Assembly: GCF_002934455.1 (NCBI RefSeq)
Contig: NZ_PTIR01000008.1
Span: 62,001-126,000, forward strand
DNA from: Trinickia symbiotica
Lineage (GTDB): Bacteria > Pseudomonadota > Gammaproteobacteria > Burkholderiales > Burkholderiaceae
Reading direction: 5' to 3'
DNA length: 64,000 bases
Under the pieces are notes generated by a model. The model ran no database searches, was not told the origin of the DNA, and worked only from the letters and a program-made list of their open reading frames with translations. The position numbers were made by a program, and so were the translations under genes. Shown in pieces: positions 9,401 through 16,227 of the stretch. Position 1 is the stretch's first letter. The number at the start of each line of letters is the position of its first letter.

Positions 9401-9923
9401 GACCATTCTCGAAGCGCTCGAAGACGCGCGGCTGCCGGGCCACGTGCTCGAGCTCGAGCTGACCGAGAGCGTGATCATGCGCCAGCCCGAGCAGGCGGTC
9501 CACTTGCTCTCCGCGATCAAGAAGACGGGCGTGCGCCTTTCGATCGACGACTTCGGCACCGGTTACTCGTCGCTCGCGTACTTGAACCGATTCCCGATCG
9601 ACATCGTGAAGATCGATCGCTCGTTCATCCGGCATCTGCCCGAAAGCCATAGCGATGCACAGATCACGAGCGCCGTCATCGCACTGGGACACAGCCTCGG
9701 GCTGACGGTCATTGCCGAAGGCGCCGAAACGCAGTCGCATATCGACTTCCTTCGCAAGGAGGGGTGCGACGAAGTACAGGGGTATTTTTTCAGCCGCCCC
9801 TTATCCGCCGGCGATATGAGGATCTTCCTCGATCGACCGGTTCAACCGGGGCGCGGCGCCGCGTCGCTGCCCCATTGCACGGACGTGCGGAGCTTGGGCT
9901 CCGGGCGTTCGATTCATAGCTGA
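6402..9923 (+). CDS. CHASE-PAS-GAF-GGDEF-EAL c-di-GMP turnover protein
   Basis: An 1173-residue inner-membrane sensor. Order: TM1 at ~60-83, periplasmic CHASE domain ~100-320, TM2 ~400-425, PAS ~445-550, GAF-like ~570-710, GGDEF ~735-890, EAL ~905-1155. The diguanylate cyclase loop is intact (GGDEF 799-803), and the phosphodiesterase core is also present (EALIRW at 928, ELTESVIM, DDFGTGYSSL, EGAET). The RxxD inhibitory site expected before GGDEF is absent (sequence there is VPEANMIARL), so product inhibition by that site is unlikely. Which activity dominates cannot be told. The 285 bp upstream is AT-rich and probably holds its promoter. The repeat-protein gene starts 14 bp downstream, so the two are likely co-transcribed. 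Codons 10 and 23 are possible later starts. Confidence 0.93.
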   Translation: MVSWANERLMRGVERFGSVPTFMTAGSGRRFAARWHRVETVVRARIDLIQRLLDQYYGGGLALAALLLGLAATLTVYSLLGGFVEREARLRFENDSRNVEQQIATRVRLYSDVLVTMRALMSADEEVKRSEFRDFVSGLDLPGRYPGFQTLNCAFYLRDTDLDAFVARQRIDPALRSAGVEFTLHPRAQRAMHEILTYVEPLERNTASLGVDLDALPDRGNALQTLRDTGEAVSSGRLIYAERGAEYVGLAMRLPVYRRGMPTATVDERRRAYVGSVGAGIRVNDMMAGLLSAQTLLALRYRIYDAGSVYGRQFAPSDSRMLYDSIGGVSVSSAAAASGGVKPLDSDRRNGNGGRHAVVPGASTSPPFTRSTTQQFAGRRWVIVFSAQPAALMGSQRYLPNVALLSGLVISLLLASLAYALSTSRSRALKVADDMTAGFRESERARAEAQRIAHLGDWRVNVGNGAAHVSNEMARLVGLRRGSPTVKMLARAIECADRPALLSHLKRTLETREPFELECRYRSLRGRRGWLRIIGHACGEPGSGWLRGTALEVTKQKSIDRARELEHAFTLQLATATNDTDIFAGLVTLLTSGMNWDAGGFWPAQAGHQQLLRPVYSTSVAALEQRLRAQSLKPPIDDAPIAPRWSTSRAASPRLPASGIVTTFSFALHTGKELLGVAEFYSRERRHVEPQALAMASSIASQMSHFLQRRMAESNLQFLANHDALTGLPNRLMFKSHLEDSLSRAHAEKTALHVLFIDLDRFKDINDSLGHNIGDQMLRAVAERLGERVPEANMIARLGGDEFIVLLEDRGDGAANLRKTIDVIQAALSDPFSVCGMQLRASASIGVSSFPEDGSDAQTLLKNADLAMYGAKQRGKNTFQMYVRQMSMSLQQRVEMESCLRQAVENHEFTLFYQPRVDLRTNHCTGAEALIRWNSPKLGLVMPADFIPLAEETGDIVSIGAWVLREACRQAAEWRAGGLGDIHVAVNLSARQFADTRLRETILEALEDARLPGHVLELELTESVIMRQPEQAVHLLSAIKKTGVRLSIDDFGTGYSSLAYLNRFPIDIVKIDRSFIRHLPESHSDAQITSAVIALGHSLGLTVIAEGAETQSHIDFLRKEGCDEVQGYFFSRPLSAGDMRIFLDRPVQPGRGAASLPHCTDVRSLGSGRSIHS

Positions 9924-9937
9924 GACGGAGACGGACC

Positions 9938-10828
9938 ATGCAGGAAAGAAAAAACGACACAGCGGCCATGTGGAGTGCCATCGAGGAACTGGACTTCGAG
10001 AGGATCAAATCGAAGCTGCTCCACAAGCATCGTGGGGCGGTGACGGAGCACGACGTCGCGCGTGCCGAGGCGGGATATCGGCAGTTTTTGAAGATCATCG
10101 CCAAATATCCCGACGCGCCGGTCGTTCCGAGCGAGGCCGTCGACGAATTCTGGCATATGCATATCCTCGATACACAGCGCTATGGCGCCGATTGTGAGCG
10201 GATCTTCGGCTATATGGTGCATCACGACCCGTATATCGGGATCGACGGGCCGCAAGACGAAGCGCGTCTTGCCGATGCGGCGCGCAGCAGCCATGCGCTT
10301 TTCATGCGTGAATTCGGTACGGCCGCCGAGGCGCCCGCGTATTGCATTCGATCCGCGGAAGGCGCGATGGCCGCCTATTGCATTCGCGCCGGGGAGAACG
10401 GCGCGTCGGCGGCGTATTGCATCAGGCAAGCGGCGGATGCGTCGTCGGCGGCGTATTGCATCAGGCAAACGGCGGATGTGCAGTCGGCGGCATATTGCAT
10501 TCGACAAACGGCGGATACGTCGTCGGCGGCGTATTGCATCAAGCAAGCGGCGGATGGGTCCTCGGCGGCGTATTGCATCAAGCAAGCGGCGGATGCTTCC
10601 TCGGCGGCATATTGCATCAAGCAAGCGGTGGATGTGTCGTCGGCGGCGTATTGCATCAGGCAAACCGCGGATATGTCGGCAGCGGCCTATTGCATCAAGC
10701 AGACGACGGATATGTCCTCAGCCGCATATTGCATCAGGCAAGCGGTTGAGCCATCGGGAGCGGCGGCCTACTGCATTCGTTCCGGGCAGCCCGTGCCGGC
10801 GTCCGCCGCGTATTGCATTCGAGCCTAA
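9938..10828 (+). CDS. GRDP-like domain protein with 13 AYCI(R/K) repeats
   Basis: A 296-residue protein of two parts. Residues ~1-125 resemble the bacterial version of the glycine-rich domain-containing protein (GRDP, formerly DUF1399) N-terminal domain: DEFWHMHILDTQRY (W72-H73-x-H75) and later H95-H96, possibly metal-binding. Residues ~133-296 are almost wholly tandem repeats, with 13 copies of AYCI followed by R or K; the central eight units (158-261) are exactly 13 residues, consensus AAYCI(R/K)QxADxSS. The only Cys outside the array is C86. No signal peptide or TM segment is seen. GGAG lies 7 bp before the ATG, and the gene sits 14 bp after the GGDEF-EAL gene. Its stop overlaps the convergent receiver gene's stop. 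It could be a metal- or thiol-binding protein, an assembly scaffold, or a multi-core modified-peptide precursor; no maturase is adjacent. I do not know its function. Confidence 0.8.
   Translation: MQERKNDTAAMWSAIEELDFERIKSKLLHKHRGAVTEHDVARAEAGYRQFLKIIAKYPDAPVVPSEAVDEFWHMHILDTQRYGADCERIFGYMVHHDPYIGIDGPQDEARLADAARSSHALFMREFGTAAEAPAYCIRSAEGAMAAYCIRAGENGASAAYCIRQAADASSAAYCIRQTADVQSAAYCIRQTADTSSAAYCIKQAADGSSAAYCIKQAADASSAAYCIKQAVDVSSAAYCIRQTADMSAAAYCIKQTTDMSSAAYCIRQAVEPSGAAAYCIRSGQPVPASAAYCIRA
10409..10720 (+). repeat. 39-bp coding tandem array, eight exact-length units
   Basis: Eight consecutive 39-bp units encode the 13-residue repeats 3 to 10 of the AYCI protein; irregular units flank them (10334-10408 and 10721-10825). 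The codon core GCN-GC-N-TAT-TGC-AT(C/T) is nearly invariant, whereas the linker third (codons 8-13) varies in both synonymous and nonsynonymous positions. Near-identity of adjacent units points to expansion by slippage or unequal recombination, with selection holding Tyr, Cys, Ile and the basic residue. Confidence 0.93.
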
Positions 10829-11235
10829 CCGGCCGCTCCTTCGTGCTTTTCGCGCGCAAGGCGGGCGATCGTCTCCATCGCGAGATCGAATTCGGTTGTT
10901 TTATCGAAGAAATAATCGGCGCCCGCCGAGAAGCTCGCCTTGCGGAACACAGGGGTCGCGTAATTCGTGAGCACGATGGTGACAATCGAATCGGTCCGGT
11001 CGCGCAGCGCATGGAGCAGATCGATGCCGTGGCAATCCGTGAGCCGCAAGTCGACGATGACGACCTCAGGTCCGCTGGCCTCGATGCCACGCAGTGCCGT
11101 TTCGACGTCTTCCGCTTCGCCCACGACGAGCGCCTCGCCGGCCGGCGGTTCGATGCGGGCGGCAAGGCGCTTGCGGACGAGCGTCGAATCCTCGACGACG
11201 AAAACCCTCAGGAGGGACGAGATGGGTGAATTCAT
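10825..11235 (-). CDS. single-domain response regulator (receiver only)
   Basis: A 136-residue stand-alone receiver. The acidic pocket is in VFVVEDS, the phospho-acceptor Asp in VVIVDLRLTDCHG, the conserved Thr in VLTNYA and the Lys in FFDKTTEF. No output domain follows. It resembles the receiver at 15723-16127 and lies in the same orientation as the NarL/kinase pair upstream, so it may accept phosphate from that kinase; this is inference. Start ATG 11235 leaves a 156-bp leader that contains TGTAGG motifs. Its stop overlaps the stop of the Cys-repeat gene on the other strand. Confidence 0.88.
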   Translation of the reverse strand: MNSPISSLLRVFVVEDSTLVRKRLAARIEPPAGEALVVGEAEDVETALRGIEASGPEVVIVDLRLTDCHGIDLLHALRDRTDSIVTIVLTNYATPVFRKASFSAGADYFFDKTTEFDLAMETIARLAREKHEGAAG

Positions 11236-11291
11236 GCGCTGAGTATCGTCACCGCCCGGCTTCATGAATATCGGACCGCACACGAAGATTG

Positions 11292-11331
11292 TGTAGGCGT
11301 TGGGGAAACGCCTTGTAGGGCGTTTCCTACA
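11292..11331. promoter_or_regulatory. TGTAGG motifs with perfect dyad, putative regulator site
   Basis: TGTAGGGCGTTTCCTACA (11314-11331) is a dyad of TGTAGG and CCTACA with a 6-bp spacer, and another TGTAGG lies at 11292. GGAAACGCC/GGCGTTTCC (11304-11327) can also fold as a hairpin but has no T tract. The dyad is ~80-95 bp upstream of the receiver gene start on the minus strand and shares TGTAGGAAACG with 14259-14269. A NarL-type binding site is plausible; a weak transcription stop after the NarL gene is the alternative. Confidence 0.45.
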
Positions 11332-11391
11332 GCCCGCAAAAGCTCGGCTCCGGGCGGTCTTGGCCTGGACAAGTGACGCACCGCTTCCGAT

Positions 11392-12042
11392 CTAAACCTG
11401 CTCGCCGTCGTCGAAGAGCTTATGCTGGATCGCGTAGCGGACCAGCGCCGCCTCGTGCGGCATCTGCATTTTCTCGAGAATCCGCGTTTTGTATGTACTT
11501 ACCGTTTTGGCGCTCACGCAGAGCTCGTTCGCAATTTCGGTAATCGTCTGGCCGGAGGCGATGCGCCGGAACACTTCGAACTCGCGATCGGACAACCGCT
11601 GATGCGGCGCCATATCGGTCGGCTCATTGAGGCTTTGAGCAAGCCGCTCGGCCATCGACAGGCTGACGTACACGCCGCCGGCCGCGACTTTCGTTACGGC
11701 GGAGACGAGCTCCGTGCTCGCGCTTTCCTTGGTCAGATATCCCGATGCCCCCGCTTTGAACGCGCGCACCGCATATTGCTGTTCGGCGTGCATCGTGAGG
11801 ACGAGAATCCGTAATGTGGGGATCTCGTCCTTGATCTGCTTGAGGAGCTCGACGCCGTTGCGCGGTCCCGGCATCGAAAGATCGAGCACGAGCACGTCCG
11901 CCGGCGTGCCTCGCACGAGCGCGACCGTGCTCGGTCCGTCGTGGGCTTCCCCGGCGACCTCGAAGCCGCTCGTGCCTTGCAGAATGTGCCGCAGACCATC
12001 GCGCACGAGCGTGTGGTCGTCAGCCAATAGCACTTTGGTCAT
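11392..12042 (-). CDS. NarL/FixJ-type response regulator
   Basis: A 216-residue DNA-binding response regulator. An N-terminal receiver (LLADDHTLVRDGL; phospho-Asp in VLVLDLSMPGP; Lys in GYLTKESA) is followed by a LuxR-type helix-turn-helix (LSDREFEVFRRIASGQTITEIANELCVSAKTVSTYK). Its start overlaps the stop of the histidine-kinase gene by 4 bp (ATGA), so the two are translationally coupled and form a cognate pair. GDGEQ-like acidic residues end the protein. Candidate targets are promoters carrying the TGTAGG motif found in this region. Confidence 0.95.
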   Translation of the reverse strand: MTKVLLADDHTLVRDGLRHILQGTSGFEVAGEAHDGPSTVALVRGTPADVLVLDLSMPGPRNGVELLKQIKDEIPTLRILVLTMHAEQQYAVRAFKAGASGYLTKESASTELVSAVTKVAAGGVYVSLSMAERLAQSLNEPTDMAPHQRLSDREFEVFRRIASGQTITEIANELCVSAKTVSTYKTRILEKMQMPHEAALVRYAIQHKLFDDGEQV

Positions 12043-14186
12043 GGCAAGGCCTCTTCCTGTTGTATTGCCGCAAGCGGCAGCATGACGGTGAGGATGAAAC
12101 CGCGATCGGCGGCCGTTTCGATCGATACCGTGCCGCCCAATAAGTGAACCCGTTCCCGAATGCCAAGGAGTCCGAACGAATTCCCCGCGCGTCCTTCGAC
12201 TTCCTCCGTCGTTGCGCCGCGCCCGTCGTCCGCCACCCGCAATAAGCATCGGCCGCTTTCGACGGCAAGGGCGACGCTGACATGCTTGGCTTCCGCATGC
12301 AGCGCGACATTGGTCAGCGCCTCCTGCACGATGCGGAAGAGCGCCGTGGCGCCCTCGCGCGAAAAGTCGAAGGCGGCCGGCTCGATCCGGCGTTCGACTT
12401 CGATACCGTAGCGAGTCGTGAAATCGTTGATCAACCATTCAATCGCAGGGCGCAGTCCGAGATCGTCGAGCATGACCGGCCGCAAATCGGCGGCAATGCG
12501 ACGGGCAGACGCGACCGTGGAATCGATGAGCCGGCGCATGCTCTGCAGCTGAGCGAGAGCGGATGGTGCGACGCCGGGCGTGCCCTCGAGCGTTTGCTGC
12601 GCCGAAGAGAGATCCATTTTCAACGCGGTGAGCTGTTGCCCGAGATCGTCGTGCAGCTCCCGGGCGATGCGCGTCTTTTCGTCCTCGCGGACGGTTTGCA
12701 GGTTCGCCGAAAGCTTGCGTAGCGCCTCGCGCGATCGCTTGAGCTCGTTTTCGGCTTCAATGCGCGCCGTCGCATCGTGCAGCATGACCGTATAGAATTT
12801 GCGCCCCTCGCCATCGGCGAACTGCGTGATCGACGCCTCGATGGGAAACTCCTCGCCGTCGGCGCGCAAGCCGGTCAAAACACGGTGCGGGCCCATTCGT
12901 CGATCGCCTGCCGCCGTCGCTCCGAATTGCTCGATATGCGCTTTGTGCGCTTCACGAAAGCGCTCGGGGATGAAGCGCTCGATCGGCCCGCCGATCGCCT
13001 CCGTCGCCGCGCAGCGGAAAAGCTGTTCGGCCATCGGATTGAAGAGAACGATTCGCTGCGCCTCGTCGATGGTGATGATGGCTTCCGGCGACGACCGGAC
13101 GATGGCCATGAGCCGCGCTTCGTTCGGCGTCGAGCTCGAGCGCCTCGCGCGCGCGCCGGCGTCAGAGAACGGCGCGACGCGGCGGCGCCCGAACAGCAAT
13201 ACCCCGGCGCCCGCCGCGAGCGCCGCGGCACAACCCGACCCGGCGAATGCGTTTGTGCCGAACTCGGCGGCCGCGGTCAGCGACGGGTCGCGCGTCGCAT
13301 AAGTGAGCGCGAACGTCTCGCCGCCGAATCGCAACACGTCGGTGCGGCGAAAAAAAGCTGTCGGCAGCGGCAAGTTGGCGGGCGTCTCCGCGGGTGGATA
13401 GAGAACCCGCGACGGCGAGCCTGCCACGACTTCCAAGCCCGTGCGCGGCGTGCGCGCGGCCACGCTCGCGAAAAGGTACTCGGTATCGAGCCGCGCGACG
13501 ATGAAGCCGGCCAGCGAGGCGCGCCGCTCGGCTGGCTGCGAGGGAGGCGGCGCGTCGCGATAGACGGGGAAGAATGCGTCGACGCGGGGGCGCGGGACGT
13601 CGGACGACGACTCTTCATCGTGCGCCGGGCGCATGGCCAGCGCGATCTGCGCGGTATTGGCCGCGCGCAGCAGCGCATTGCGCGTTTCGGGATCCGTGCC
13701 GATGCCGTCCGCGCCGGCGCTGGCGTGCAGCGGCCAGAGGAGCGAGAGGCGCGCGATCGGCGTTTCTGGCGGGGCGGCGAACGCATCGCCCGACGCCTGG
13801 GCGAAGCCGAGTGTGCGCAGGCACGGCTGTGCGTCCTCGAGCGCGAGCCGGGCGATGTAGCGATCCCAGGCATCGGCCGAAGGAGGAGCGCCCGCAGGTG
13901 ATTGTTGCGACGCAATGAAGCCACTCGCGCCGCGCATCGCTTCGGTGCAAATGACGAGCTCCCGCCGCAGGTCGGCCGTGACGTGCGCGGACAGCGTCAC
14001 GAAGCGTTCCTGCGCCGCATCGAGCAGGCGCGCACGAACGAGCGAAGCGGCAACGGCGGTGATGACGAGGACGACCGCGGCGGTCGCGAGCGCAGCGAGC
14101 CACGCGCCACGATAGGCGGACATGCCCTCCCGAGCGCGGCCGGGCGGCGGTGCGGCGGGCGACGGCGAAGAACCGGCAGCAAGCAT
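12039..14186 (-). CDS. CHASE-PAS sensor histidine kinase (HisKA_3)
   Basis: A 715-residue membrane kinase. TM1 lies at ~28-50 (LAALATAAVVLVITAVAASL), a CHASE-like periplasmic domain at ~60-310, TM2 at ~318-335, PAS at ~355-475, the HisKA_3 dimerisation segment with phospho-acceptor H512 (ARELHDDLGQQLTAL), and a NarX-type ATPase domain (IVQEALTNVALHAEAKHV; DDGRG; FGLLGIRERV). This architecture pairs with NarL-type regulators, and one overlaps its 3' end. Two starts are plausible (14186 and ATG 14123, MSAYRGAWL); the shorter form would drop a Pro-rich leader. A TGTAGGAAACG motif lies upstream at 14259. The signal is unknown. Confidence 0.93.
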   Translation of the reverse strand: MLAAGSSPSPAAPPPGRAREGMSAYRGAWLAALATAAVVLVITAVAASLVRARLLDAAQERFVTLSAHVTADLRRELVICTEAMRGASGFIASQQSPAGAPPSADAWDRYIARLALEDAQPCLRTLGFAQASGDAFAAPPETPIARLSLLWPLHASAGADGIGTDPETRNALLRAANTAQIALAMRPAHDEESSSDVPRPRVDAFFPVYRDAPPPSQPAERRASLAGFIVARLDTEYLFASVAARTPRTGLEVVAGSPSRVLYPPAETPANLPLPTAFFRRTDVLRFGGETFALTYATRDPSLTAAAEFGTNAFAGSGCAAALAAGAGVLLFGRRRVAPFSDAGARARRSSSTPNEARLMAIVRSSPEAIITIDEAQRIVLFNPMAEQLFRCAATEAIGGPIERFIPERFREAHKAHIEQFGATAAGDRRMGPHRVLTGLRADGEEFPIEASITQFADGEGRKFYTVMLHDATARIEAENELKRSREALRKLSANLQTVREDEKTRIARELHDDLGQQLTALKMDLSSAQQTLEGTPGVAPSALAQLQSMRRLIDSTVASARRIAADLRPVMLDDLGLRPAIEWLINDFTTRYGIEVERRIEPAAFDFSREGATALFRIVQEALTNVALHAEAKHVSVALAVESGRCLLRVADDGRGATTEEVEGRAGNSFGLLGIRERVHLLGGTVSIETAADRGFILTVMLPLAAIQQEEALP

Positions 14187-14258
14187 GCGATCGGGCGTAG
14201 CGCGAATGGGTCTCGGCGGTACGCCGCGACGGCTTCGACGAAATCGGGAGCCGGCGCT

Positions 14259-14270
14259 TGTAGGAAACGA
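14259..14270. promoter_or_regulatory. TGTAGGAAACG motif upstream of kinase operon
   Basis: TGTAGGAAACG at 14259-14269 matches 11 consecutive bases of the reverse complement of the dyad at 11314-11331. It lies 73 bp upstream of the longest kinase start, in the 216-bp gap between the kinase gene and the decarboxylase gene. The position suggests autoregulation by the NarL-type protein; not tested. Confidence 0.4.
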
Positions 14271-14402
14271 TTGCCGGCCGCATCGGATCAGATTGTGCGC
14301 GATCTACGCAGCAATTGCCAATGATCTATGGATTGTGGCGGAGAACGGCGGGGCCGCGGCCTTCCCGGTTCGCTGTACCCACGAAACGGCTCTCGCGGCG
14401 CG

Positions 14403-15659
14403 CTATCGTGCCTGCGCGACCGGCGCGTTCACGTGGACCGGCTTCGCCTTGCCGCCGGAGTGCGGCGTGACGAGGAAGCGCTCGATGACGTCCGCCTTGA
14501 AGACGAGGCAATACGTCGAGCCGCCGTATTGGAAGAAGCCGAGTTCATCGCCCTTGCGGACATGTTGACCCGGCATGACGTCGATGATGCACGACGATAC
14601 CTCCGCCATACCGATGAAGACGCAACCGACTTCCCCGATCTCGGGGACGTCGCAATCGATGACGATGACGGCGCGCGTGGCGATCGACGTCGTATAGCCT
14701 TGCGAATCGTTGAGGCCGTTCGGGTCCGGGCCTTCCGCTTCGAGCGCGGAATAGTAGCTGCCGTCGACGAGGTATGCCTTCGTAATGGTGCCGCTGACGG
14801 GCGCGTGCCAGCGATGGTAGTTGTATGCGCTCAGAAACGCCTGGTAGACGGAGCCTCCCGCGAAGCGCTGCGCGAGTTCGCGTTGGCTCGGGGTGAACAT
14901 TTCCTGCAGCGAATACGGCTGCGACTTGATCCAAAAGCGATCATGGATGTTCGCCCCGCCGCTGATCGCGTAAGGCGACGCCTCGCAGGCGCTGACGATG
15001 AGCTTCTCGTCGTCCGGGCTCGCGACCGGGCGCGCGCCCGATTTGAACTGACGCGTGAAAAACGCGTTCCATGAGGCGAAACCCCAGTGAGGTTGATCAG
15101 GACTGCATACGAATTGATCGATGCCGACTTTCTCGGTGGCTTCCCGGCTGAACCAGCCGTCCGGCGGGCGCTCGTGCAGATGCATGCGCGAATGAGGCCC
15201 GCACAGGAAGCCGCACCATGCGTTGAGGACACGTTTCAGTTGCAGGTTGAGCGCCGGATCGCGAAAGAACGCGTAGCCGCTCGGCATGCACATCGGCCAC
15301 TCGAGCACGGCGTTGAGCGGACAATGGACGAGGCTCGAGTCGCTGAACGGCGGCGCGTACGTCATCAGGTAATCGATGATGGCGATGAGTTCGTCGATCG
15401 TCGAGTGGCCGAGCCGGTAGCCTGCCGCGATGGCATCGTCGATGGCGCGGACGAGATTCATCCGCAATACCGCGTCGTTCTGAATCAGCGTCGCGAGATC
15501 TCGCACCACCTCGGCACGAGGTGCGTTACGTGCCCGATCGCGCGCGCGGCGGGCCAAGTCCTCCCTAAATGCGCCGACCTGATCTTCGGCTTGCGGCAGC
15601 CAGCCGCCAAGTCGCCGCCGTTCGCCAACCGGTGCATCGGTCCCGTCTGCCATCTGCAA
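14403..15659 (-). CDS. PsiD-like phosphatidylserine decarboxylase family enzyme
   Basis: A 418-residue pyruvoyl-dependent decarboxylase homologue with an N-terminal PSD-associated domain (~1-190) and a C-terminal catalytic domain. Motifs WNAFFTRQF, SACEASPY, YHRWHAPVSG, VFIGMAEVSSC, GQHVRKGDELG and YGGST are collinear with those I recall from fungal L-tryptophan decarboxylase PsiD. The GGST Ser (S381) is where self-cleavage would generate the pyruvoyl group. There is no membrane anchor, unlike classical phosphatidylserine decarboxylase, so a soluble amino-acid decarboxylase is at least as likely as a phospholipid enzyme. It is on the same strand as the flanking receivers and kinase. Substrate unknown. 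Confidence 0.85.
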   Translation of the reverse strand: MQMADGTDAPVGERRRLGGWLPQAEDQVGAFREDLARRARDRARNAPRAEVVRDLATLIQNDAVLRMNLVRAIDDAIAAGYRLGHSTIDELIAIIDYLMTYAPPFSDSSLVHCPLNAVLEWPMCMPSGYAFFRDPALNLQLKRVLNAWCGFLCGPHSRMHLHERPPDGWFSREATEKVGIDQFVCSPDQPHWGFASWNAFFTRQFKSGARPVASPDDEKLIVSACEASPYAISGGANIHDRFWIKSQPYSLQEMFTPSQRELAQRFAGGSVYQAFLSAYNYHRWHAPVSGTITKAYLVDGSYYSALEAEGPDPNGLNDSQGYTTSIATRAVIVIDCDVPEIGEVGCVFIGMAEVSSCIIDVMPGQHVRKGDELGFFQYGGSTYCLVFKADVIERFLVTPHSGGKAKPVHVNAPVAQAR

Positions 15660-15722
15660 GCTCCGTTCGTTGCGCGTCGTTCGCCGCGAACGCGCAAATA
15701 GCTTGCCCGGGGGACTTCGCGG

Positions 15723-16127
15723 CTACGTCGGGCGCTTTCCCGCCGCGATGTCGAGAATCGCTTCGCGCAGGCGAAACGCTTCTCCCGCTTTATCGAGCAC
15801 GTAGCGTGCGCCGAGATCGAAACAAGCCTGCCGTATCTGCGGATAAACGAGGTTGCTCAATACGACCGCGACCGCGGACGGCGCACGGTCATGCAGCGAC
15901 TCGAGTACAGTGAGACCGCTCGTGCCAGACTTGAGCTGCAGATCGACGACGACTACATCAGGTTGGGTCGCACCGATCACATCGAGCGCATCATCGGGAT
16001 TGTCGGCGGTGCCGACGATTGTCGCGCCCGGGATCGTCAGCACCCATTGCTCGAGTTGCGCACGGATGGGTGCATAGTCCTCGACAAGGAGCACTTTGAC
16101 GACGGAGATGGGCGAAGGCGAATTCAT
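15723..16127 (-). CDS. single-domain response regulator (receiver only)
   Basis: A 134-residue receiver without output domain: VLLVEDYAPIR (acidic pocket), phospho-Asp in VVVVDLQLKSG, Ser in VVLSNLV and Lys in YVLDKAGEAF. It is similar in layout to the receiver at 10825-11235. I begin it at ATG 16127 (MNSPSPISVV), since upstream codons look non-coding. CCTACA at 16215-16220 (TGTAGG on this strand) is ~90 bp upstream. It lies 63 bp before the PsiD-like gene on the same strand. Confidence 0.87.
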   Translation of the reverse strand: MNSPSPISVVKVLLVEDYAPIRAQLEQWVLTIPGATIVGTADNPDDALDVIGATQPDVVVVDLQLKSGTSGLTVLESLHDRAPSAVAVVLSNLVYPQIRQACFDLGARYVLDKAGEAFRLREAILDIAAGKRPT

Positions 16128-16227
16128 GGCGCGAGTGTGGTGCAAAGCGCCATGAATTGAAATCGGCGGCGGACGCGATTGCTGTGCGATTTCGTGAGGC
16201 GTTGTCGGATACCGCCTACATCGACCG

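Noticed and set aside
7999-9652. A 539-codon plus-strand frame overlapping the GGDEF-EAL gene
   Set aside because: Arg/Ala/His-rich shadow typical of high-GC coding DNA, no recognisable domain, while the other frame has complete GGDEF and EAL motifs.
9914-10663. Long minus-strand open frame through the Cys-repeat gene, itself repetitive (Arg/Ile-rich)
   Set aside because: It mirrors the tandem repeat of the plus-strand gene and has no ribosome site; the repeat keeps several frames open.
11304-11327. GGAAACGCC/GGCGTTTCC hairpin as an intrinsic terminator
   Set aside because: No T tract on either strand; the overlapping TGTAGG dyad makes a binding site at least as likely, so I list it as regulatory.
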